In this document: piece after piece, positions 34,137 to 38,279 of the stretch
Numbering within the stretch: the first letter of the stretch is position 1
Layout: every line of letters starts with the position of its first letter
Assembly (NCBI GenBank): GCA_003223875.1
Contig: QHWY01000236.1
Location: 1-38,279, forward strand
DNA length: 38,279 nucleotides
Source of the DNA: Acidobacteriota bacterium
GTDB taxonomy: Bacteria; Acidobacteriota; Terriglobia; 20CM-2-55-15
Reading direction: 5' to 3'
Made by a program: the position numbers and the translations under genes
The notes under the pieces: model-generated
What the model saw: only the letters and a program-made list of their open reading frames with translations
Database searches by the model: none
Told to the model about the DNA's origin: nothing

Positions 34137-34373
34137 AAAAAAATCTTCGTTGCCAATCGTGTTGGTTTTATTGGGCGAAGCGCCCGTTTGTGCCTTCAGC
34201 GGCTGATTTTTCTTCATCCGTTTTCCGTCCTCTGGTGTTTTACACACTATAGGGACTCGCAAGAGGCATCCCCGACGGCCAAAAACAATTTGCGGCGGCT
34301 GTAAGGAAAGGGGGGTCTGCGGGATGTAGTCAGTAGAGGGGAGAAAATCCGGTTGCCTTTCTCACGCCGATGC

Positions 34374-35536
34374 AGTCGTGAGTGTCCTTTCGGCAGGCGT
34401 GCGTAGGAGCGAGCCAGTCAGTTGCCCGCCGAAGCGGGCATGAGACTGGCCAGCGTCTCACTGTAGTTCCACGGCATCCATTGCGCGGGCTCGCGGGCGA
34501 GCCGATCGGCGTTTCGATGCAAGGCGGTCAGGTAGTCGAATGGATTGGCGTTGGAAAGCTGACAGGTGTAGATCAGACTCATGAACAGATCGCCGACGCG
34601 AGCACCGCGTTGTGTTTTATAGAACAAAGAATTTCTGCGATGCAAAATCGCTTTTTTCAAGGCACGCTCAACAATGGTGCTGTCGAGCGGGGCGCCGGGC
34701 AAGCGTAAAAATAGAGTCAATGGTTCCCAGTGATTGAGCATATAAGCGACCGCCACTCCAAGGTCCGAATTGGGTTCGCAGAGTTTTTCATCGACTTGTT
34801 TACCCAACCAGCGTTTCTTCTCATCCATCAGTGGGGCGCTTTCGGTCTGGTGGAGTTTTAGCCGTTGGTCCGATGTCATGGCCTGTTCCGCGAGCAATAG
34901 CATCAGGGTGGTAAACCTTGCCCAAGATTTTCAAGATGTAGCGGCATTCCTCAGGAAAGTTTGCAGCAGCTTCGACGAAGTAACGGCGGCCGTGCGTGAG
35001 GTAATTGGCGAGGATGACTTCCAGTTCCCGTGGCAGATTTCGCGACAAGGCATCGCACATTTGAATGGGCCTCGGTAATTCGCTCGCCCGTTTCGCCAGC
35101 ACATCGGTGATGTTTTCTCCGGCGTGTTTGCGGCCAGAAAAGAACAGCGCGATTTTGCGGCCCTCGCGTCTCGAAACGATACCCGTCGTGAAAACACCGG
35201 TGCGGCCAGGTAATTGTGGATCTTCGACGACACAGTCGTGATCGACAAACTCGAGAATCTTCACCGACGTGTCATCGTTGTAGAGCACTTCGCCTGAAGC
35301 GGCCTGCCGGATGAGTTCCTCAAAAGCAGGCTGAATGTGCTCTCCACCGTCGCGTACCATTTCCCACTGCGTTGAAGCCGGCAGCGGTATGCCGAGATTG
35401 GCTTCAAGCCGTTCCAAGCGATGAAACGGAAACCCGCTGCCGTATTTCATTAGCGCCACCATCGCCGTGGAGGTCGCATCGTATTTCTCCGATCTATAAG
35501 GATTCACCCACGCTTGCCGAAAGGACACAGTCGTGA
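34374..35536. mobile_element. Degenerate IS66-family element with 20-bp inverted ends and 8-bp target duplication
   Basis: The terminal repeats are GTGTCCTTTCGGCAGGCGTG (34382-34401) and its reverse complement at 35509-35528, with one mismatch. AGTCGTGA is repeated exactly on both sides (34374-34381 and 35529-35536). An 8-bp duplication is the length made by IS66 elements. The body is 1147 bp, far shorter than a full IS66, and carries only part of one transposase gene. The accessory genes are absent. Confidence 0.85.
34418..35528 (-). pseudogene. IS66-type transposase fragment, 5'-deleted and frameshifted
   Basis: Two frames make up the remnant. The 5' part (35528 to about 34890) reads LMKYGSGFPFHRLERLEANL, EVLYNDDTSVKILEF and HGRRYFVEAAANFPEECRYI. 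The 3' part (about 34903 to 34418) reads EQAMTSDQRLKLHQTE, LFLRLPGAPLDSTIVERALK and ILHRRNSLFYKTQRGAR. These follow each other in the IS66 transposase, and the frame is broken by one extra base near 34889. The N-terminal 170-200 residues, including the zinc-finger part, are missing. The frame begins inside the right terminal repeat. It cannot encode an active enzyme. Confidence 0.85.
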
Positions 35537-35647
35537 ATCGGCCCCTGTTTTTTCACGCACCGGGAAACCGTTAACAATCTAACCGCGGGGCGCATTGATT
35601 TAGGCTGCGCGCTATCGCGTTTGCGCTTCGCGGCAAGGAAGGTAACA

Positions 35648-36289
35648 ATGTCGAAGTTAAGTCAAATCACACCAATACTTGGCTACACGAAGGTGTCGGA
35701 CGAGCTTTTTCTCGGCCGTCTGAACGCCGTTTACAGTGGGACGAACGGTAATCCCGCTTATCCCAATCCACCGATCGATATGAACGCTTTCAAAGCGGAC
35801 ATCGATAGCTACTCGGGCGTGATCACGGAAGCGCTCGATGGAAGCAAGAAAGCGATCAGCGAGAAAAAGAAGAAACGGGAAGCGTTAACGAAGTCGCTTC
35901 GCCTGCTCGGCCGTTACGTCGAGATCATGTGCAAGAACGACATGCCGACGTTTCTGTCGAGCGGATACGAGGCCGCTTCCACGACTCGTACTCCGGCAAC
36001 GCCATTGGCTCCGGCTGCGATCCTAAAAGTCGAGCACGGCAACATTGGCGAACTGCTGGTGACGATGAAGCCTCTTCCTCGCGCCCGCTCCTATGATGTG
36101 CGTTACGCGCCGGTACCCGCCGGCGGCGGCGCACCCGCGACATGGACGACGGAGACTTTTGCCAGCGCGAAAATCGCCGTGCCCATCAGCGGACTGACGC
36201 CAGGCACGAACTACGCGTTCCAGGTTCGTGCTTTCGGCAAGCTGGGCTATACCGATTGGAGTGAAACTTTCACGCGCGTTTGCGCGTAG
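35648..36289 (+). CDS. Fibronectin type III domain protein
   Basis: 213 residues from the ATG at 35648, with AAGGAAGG just before it. The N-terminal half is helical (SELF-like helix, then EALDGSKKAISEKKKKREALTK and LRLLGRYVEIM), and the C-terminal half (about 120-213) is one FN3 beta-sandwich: KVEHGNIGELLVTMKPLPRARSYDVRYAP and ISGLTPGTNYAFQVRAFG. No signal peptide is visible. Proteins of this layout occur widely, and their role is unknown; they may bind surfaces or be phage-derived. A clear hairpin terminator follows. Confidence 0.8.
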   Translation: MSKLSQITPILGYTKVSDELFLGRLNAVYSGTNGNPAYPNPPIDMNAFKADIDSYSGVITEALDGSKKAISEKKKKREALTKSLRLLGRYVEIMCKNDMPTFLSSGYEAASTTRTPATPLAPAAILKVEHGNIGELLVTMKPLPRARSYDVRYAPVPAGGGAPATWTTETFASAKIAVPISGLTPGTNYAFQVRAFGKLGYTDWSETFTRVCA

Positions 36290-36301
36290 GAGGTGCCGTC
36301 A

Positions 36302-36338
36302 AGCGCGGGCTTAACCAGCCCGCGCTTTGCGTTTTCGT
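36302..36338 (+). terminator. Hairpin terminator after the FN3 gene
   Basis: AGCGCGGGCT, 5-nt loop, AGCCCGCGCT (36302-36326), a perfect 10-bp stem followed by TTTGCGTTTTCG. It lies 12 nt after the FN3 stop and overlaps the end of the convergent HxlR gene. Confidence 0.6.
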
Positions 36339-36682
36339 TCGGTTTTGTTGTCTTCCTCCTGCCATTTATGAGCAAGTTCATCGAGTTTCTCGAGAGCCTC
36401 GCTGATTTCCTGCATGCGTTTCGTTAAGCCATACGTCACGGCAGGAGGGATTGTCGGCTCGTAGTGGCGGTAGACAAAGCCCTTCTCCTCCAGATCCCGT
36501 AACCGCTCGGTCAGCAGGCGCGACGAAATGCCTTCGATCTGGCGCCGCAGGGCGCCAAATCGCGTAGGGCCGGAGGTGCTCAGGACCCACAGGATATGCA
36601 TCGTCCACGGCCTGGTCAGCAGTTGCAGCAGTTCATGAGTCGGCCTTGGACAACGCGACGGAAGTTCCTGCGAGCGGCGCAT
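36311..36682 (-). CDS. HxlR-family winged-helix regulator
   Basis: 123 residues. The winged helix-turn-helix runs from PWTMHILWVLSTSGPTRFGA to SSRLLTERLRDLEEKGFVYR and PPAVTYGLT. A single Cys at residue 11 precedes the first helix, the position of the redox-sensing Cys of YodB/HypR-type members. A Lys/Arg-rich tail ends the protein. It is divergent from a pirin-DoxX pair, with a palindrome between, so it probably controls them in response to quinones or oxidants. GGAG lies before the ATG. Confidence 0.9.
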   Translation of the reverse strand: MRRSQELPSRCPRPTHELLQLLTRPWTMHILWVLSTSGPTRFGALRRQIEGISSRLLTERLRDLEEKGFVYRHYEPTIPPAVTYGLTKRMQEISEALEKLDELAHKWQEEDNKTERKRKARAG

Positions 36683-36701
36683 GTAATCATCTCCTCACCT
36701 A

Positions 36702-36751
36702 CTTACTTTATAGTGCCTACTTTACAAAAACAACCAGTTACTTAAAGTAAG
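36702..36751. promoter_or_regulatory. Candidate HxlR operator region
   Basis: TTACTT-A-AAGTAA (36738-36750) is a palindrome over the likely -10 of the pirin gene (TTTACA at 36721, TAAAGT at 36743). Direct or inverted TACTTTA half-sites occur at 36704-36710 and 36718-36724, next to a TATAAA for hxlR on the minus strand. The layout suits one regulator acting on both divergent genes. Confidence 0.55.
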
Positions 36752-36766
36752 TTTAAGAGGTGACCA

Positions 36767-37645
36767 ATGGCTATCCGTTCTATTTCTCGCATTACTAAAG
36801 GCATCGCCACGCTTGAAGGAGCAGGGTTCTTGGTTCACCGGCCCTTCCCTTCAGCAGGACTGTCTGATTTCGATCCATTTTTGCTGTTCGACGAGATGGG
36901 TCCGACGGACGTACCGCCAGGCGAGGCGAAAGGCGCTCCGGATCATCCGCATCGCGGCTTTGAAACAGTGACGTATATGCTTGCCGGAAGCTTCCGTCAC
37001 AAGGATTCGCAGGGACACGAAGGAAAGCTCGAACCGGGCGACGTCCAGTGGATGACGGCAGGCCGCGGCGTTATCCATTCCGAAGAGCCTTCACAAGAAT
37101 TTCAACGGACGGGAGGAACGCTGCATGGGGTGCAGCTCTGGGTAAACCTTCCGAAGCAGGACAAAATGATTCGCCCCCATTATCAGGAGATTCCTCGAGC
37201 AAAGATTCCTTCGGCTCAGACGCCCGAGGGAAGAGTTTCGGTCCGAATTCTCGCCGGCGAATCGCTCGGCAAGCAGGCCGTGATTGAGACACGAACACCG
37301 ATTCTGTATCTCGATTTCGCGCTGCAGCCGGGAGGCAAGGTTGTTCAGCTCGTCCCACGCGACTTTAACGCGTTCGCCTACGTCATTGGTGGGACGGCCG
37401 GTTTCGCCGGCCATCCTGAGCGCATCCAGCGCGGCAACATGGTCGCTTTCGCCAAGGACGGTGATGAAGTCTCGATTGAAGCGGGCGCTGAAAATGGATC
37501 CCCAGCGCGCGTGTTTCTCGTCGGCGGCCGGCCGTTGAATGAACCGATCGCCCGTTATGGTCCGTTCGTAATGAACACGCCGCGCGAAATCGAGGAGGCT
37601 TTTGAGGACTACAGCTCCGGCCGTATGGGCTCTATCGATTTCTGA
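36767..37645 (+). CDS. Pirin-family protein
   Basis: 292 residues, two cupin domains. The N-terminal metal site is DHPHRGFETVTYMLAG with the later His in AGRGVIHSEEP, and GVQLWVNLP follows, as in pirins. Bacterial pirins such as YhhW have quercetinase activity or act as redox-sensitive partners. The gene is divergent from hxlR and is followed by DoxX after 27 nt. Confidence 0.92.
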   Translation: MAIRSISRITKGIATLEGAGFLVHRPFPSAGLSDFDPFLLFDEMGPTDVPPGEAKGAPDHPHRGFETVTYMLAGSFRHKDSQGHEGKLEPGDVQWMTAGRGVIHSEEPSQEFQRTGGTLHGVQLWVNLPKQDKMIRPHYQEIPRAKIPSAQTPEGRVSVRILAGESLGKQAVIETRTPILYLDFALQPGGKVVQLVPRDFNAFAYVIGGTAGFAGHPERIQRGNMVAFAKDGDEVSIEAGAENGSPARVFLVGGRPLNEPIARYGPFVMNTPREIEEAFEDYSSGRMGSIDF

Positions 37646-37672
37646 TTTTGAGAGGTGAGGAAAGGAGAAGTT

Positions 37673-38182
37673 ATGGACACAGGAATACTCATCATCCGAT
37701 TGTTCTTTGGTCTCGCCATCGCAGCGCACGGAGCACAGAAGCTATTCGGCTGGTTCGGCGGTCACGGTATCAAGGCAACCGGCTCGATGTTCGAATCTAT
37801 CGGATTCCGTCCTGGCGCGGTCTTTGCAACCGCCGCGGGGTTAACCGAAATGGGCGGCGGACTGCTGATGGCTCTTGGATTATTCACACCACTCGGGGCT
37901 GCCGGCGTTGTGTCGACGATGCTCGTCGCGATGATCAGCGTTCACTTGAAGAACGGCTTCTTTGCCGTCGGCAACGGAATTGAAATGCCTTTTCTCTACG
38001 CTGTCTCGGCGCTGGGCATCGCCTTTACGAGACCGGGCGCGATTTCTCTGGACGCTCTACTCGGTCTCCATTTCTTGGCCGACCCATATCTCGTCAGCGC
38101 GTTGACTGTGCTCGCTATTGTCGGCGCCGCCGTCACGCTCACCGCGCGCCGTGCGGCTGCGTCTGTCCCATCCAGCCATTGA
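37673..38182 (+). CDS. DoxX-family membrane protein
   Basis: 169 residues from the ATG at 37673, with AAAGGAG before it. The frame is open to 37655. Four membrane helices are visible, and the start block IIRLFFGLAIAAHGAQKLFG with WFGGHG is the DoxX signature. DoxX proteins are often co-transcribed with pirins and HxlR regulators and take part in thiol and oxidant stress or quinone-linked reactions. The stop TGA ends one base pair before the tRNA fragment. Confidence 0.9.
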   Translation: MDTGILIIRLFFGLAIAAHGAQKLFGWFGGHGIKATGSMFESIGFRPGAVFATAAGLTEMGGGLLMALGLFTPLGAAGVVSTMLVAMISVHLKNGFFAVGNGIEMPFLYAVSALGIAFTRPGAISLDALLGLHFLADPYLVSALTVLAIVGAAVTLTARRAAASVPSSH

Positions 38183-38247
38183 TGGGATCGACCGGTCTCG
38201 AACCGATGACCTCCTGCGTGTGAAGCAGGCTCCACAGCTATATCTCA
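38183..38247 (-). tRNA. tRNA-Val(CAC): intact 3' half, degenerate 5' half
   Basis: On the minus strand the anticodon arm CCTGC-TTCACAC-GCAGG gives anticodon CAC. It is followed by the variable loop, the T arm ATCGG-TTCGAGA-CCGGT, and the acceptor 3' strand CGATCCC with discriminator A (38183). The matching 5' acceptor GGGATCG is not found. Upstream of the anticodon arm only GCTGTGGAGC resembles a shrunken D arm. It is either a tRNA pseudogene or the 3' copy left by an element integrated at a tRNA-Val gene. Confidence 0.55.
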
Positions 38248-38279
38248 TTGGTCTGCCGTTGTTCTAGCTCGTCCAACGA

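Noticed and set aside
34225..34260. CACTATAGGG resembling part of a phage T7 promoter
   Set aside because: Only the ten bases around the start match; the upstream recognition part is absent, and nothing phage-like lies nearby.
33894..34262. Minus-strand frame of 122 codons near the DegT end
   Set aside because: It runs antisense through DegT and through repeat family A; its readable part is translated repeat.
1..38279. CRISPR array
   Set aside because: No evenly spaced direct repeats with unique spacers were seen; the repeats present are dispersed, mostly inverted units.

Overview
The window looks like a stretch of chromosome from an uncultured, moderately GC-rich soil bacterium, most plausibly an Acidobacteriota. 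That placement is an inference. It rests on the mix of secreted M28 peptidases, a tannase-like esterase, BBP2-type porin, small zinc-ribbon proteins and an abundant secreted family of unknown function, and on several families of short dispersed intergenic repeats. No ribosomal or marker gene is present to settle it. Several genes appear to start with TTG (asnB, cysN, the TauE gene, the MFS gene).

Layout, left to right. 1-320 is a large imperfect foldback. 329-1902 holds a Tat-exported VOC protein and a secreted M28 peptidase, divergently transcribed. 2121-6939 (minus) is a translationally coupled envelope operon: asparagine synthase, ArnT-like glycosyltransferase, HpnI/GT21 glycosyltransferase. 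7067-11954 has a secreted esterase, a quinone oxidoreductase, a carboxymuconolactone-decarboxylase-like protein, a porin and a secreted MBL hydrolase. 12471-17190 (plus) is a probable aromatic-acid locus: tannase/feruloyl esterase, a secreted protein of unknown function, an aromatic-acid-type MFS transporter and an ACMSD-like decarboxylase. 17254-20879 (minus) is an assimilatory sulfate operon: TauE/SafE permease, cysH, cysD, cysN, joined by 3-4 base overlaps.

20996-31088 is rich in small and regulatory genes: a ComEA-like HhH protein, a pentapeptide protein, two candidate small ORFs behind a good promoter, two STAS proteins (one with a zinc ribbon inserted in the STAS fold), LhgO and GDPD, an orphan MoxR ATPase in line with the zinc-STAS gene and ettA, a zinc-ribbon/RRM pair, a zinc-ribbon rhomboid, a second M28 peptidase and another small Cys-rich protein. 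31245-34079 has a polytopic membrane protein and a DegT aminotransferase. 34374-35536 is a decayed IS66-family element with intact inverted ends and a perfect 8-bp target duplication. 35648-38182 has a fibronectin-III protein and a HxlR/pirin/DoxX redox-stress locus, and the window closes on the 3' half of a tRNA-Val(CAC).

The most unusual points are the STAS domain interrupted by a four-cysteine zinc ribbon (25684-26124), the promoter-operator-small ORF unit on the minus strand at 21749-22203, a four-hairpin tandem structure at 24488-24607, and dispersed repeats whose edges supply the stop codons of neighbouring genes.
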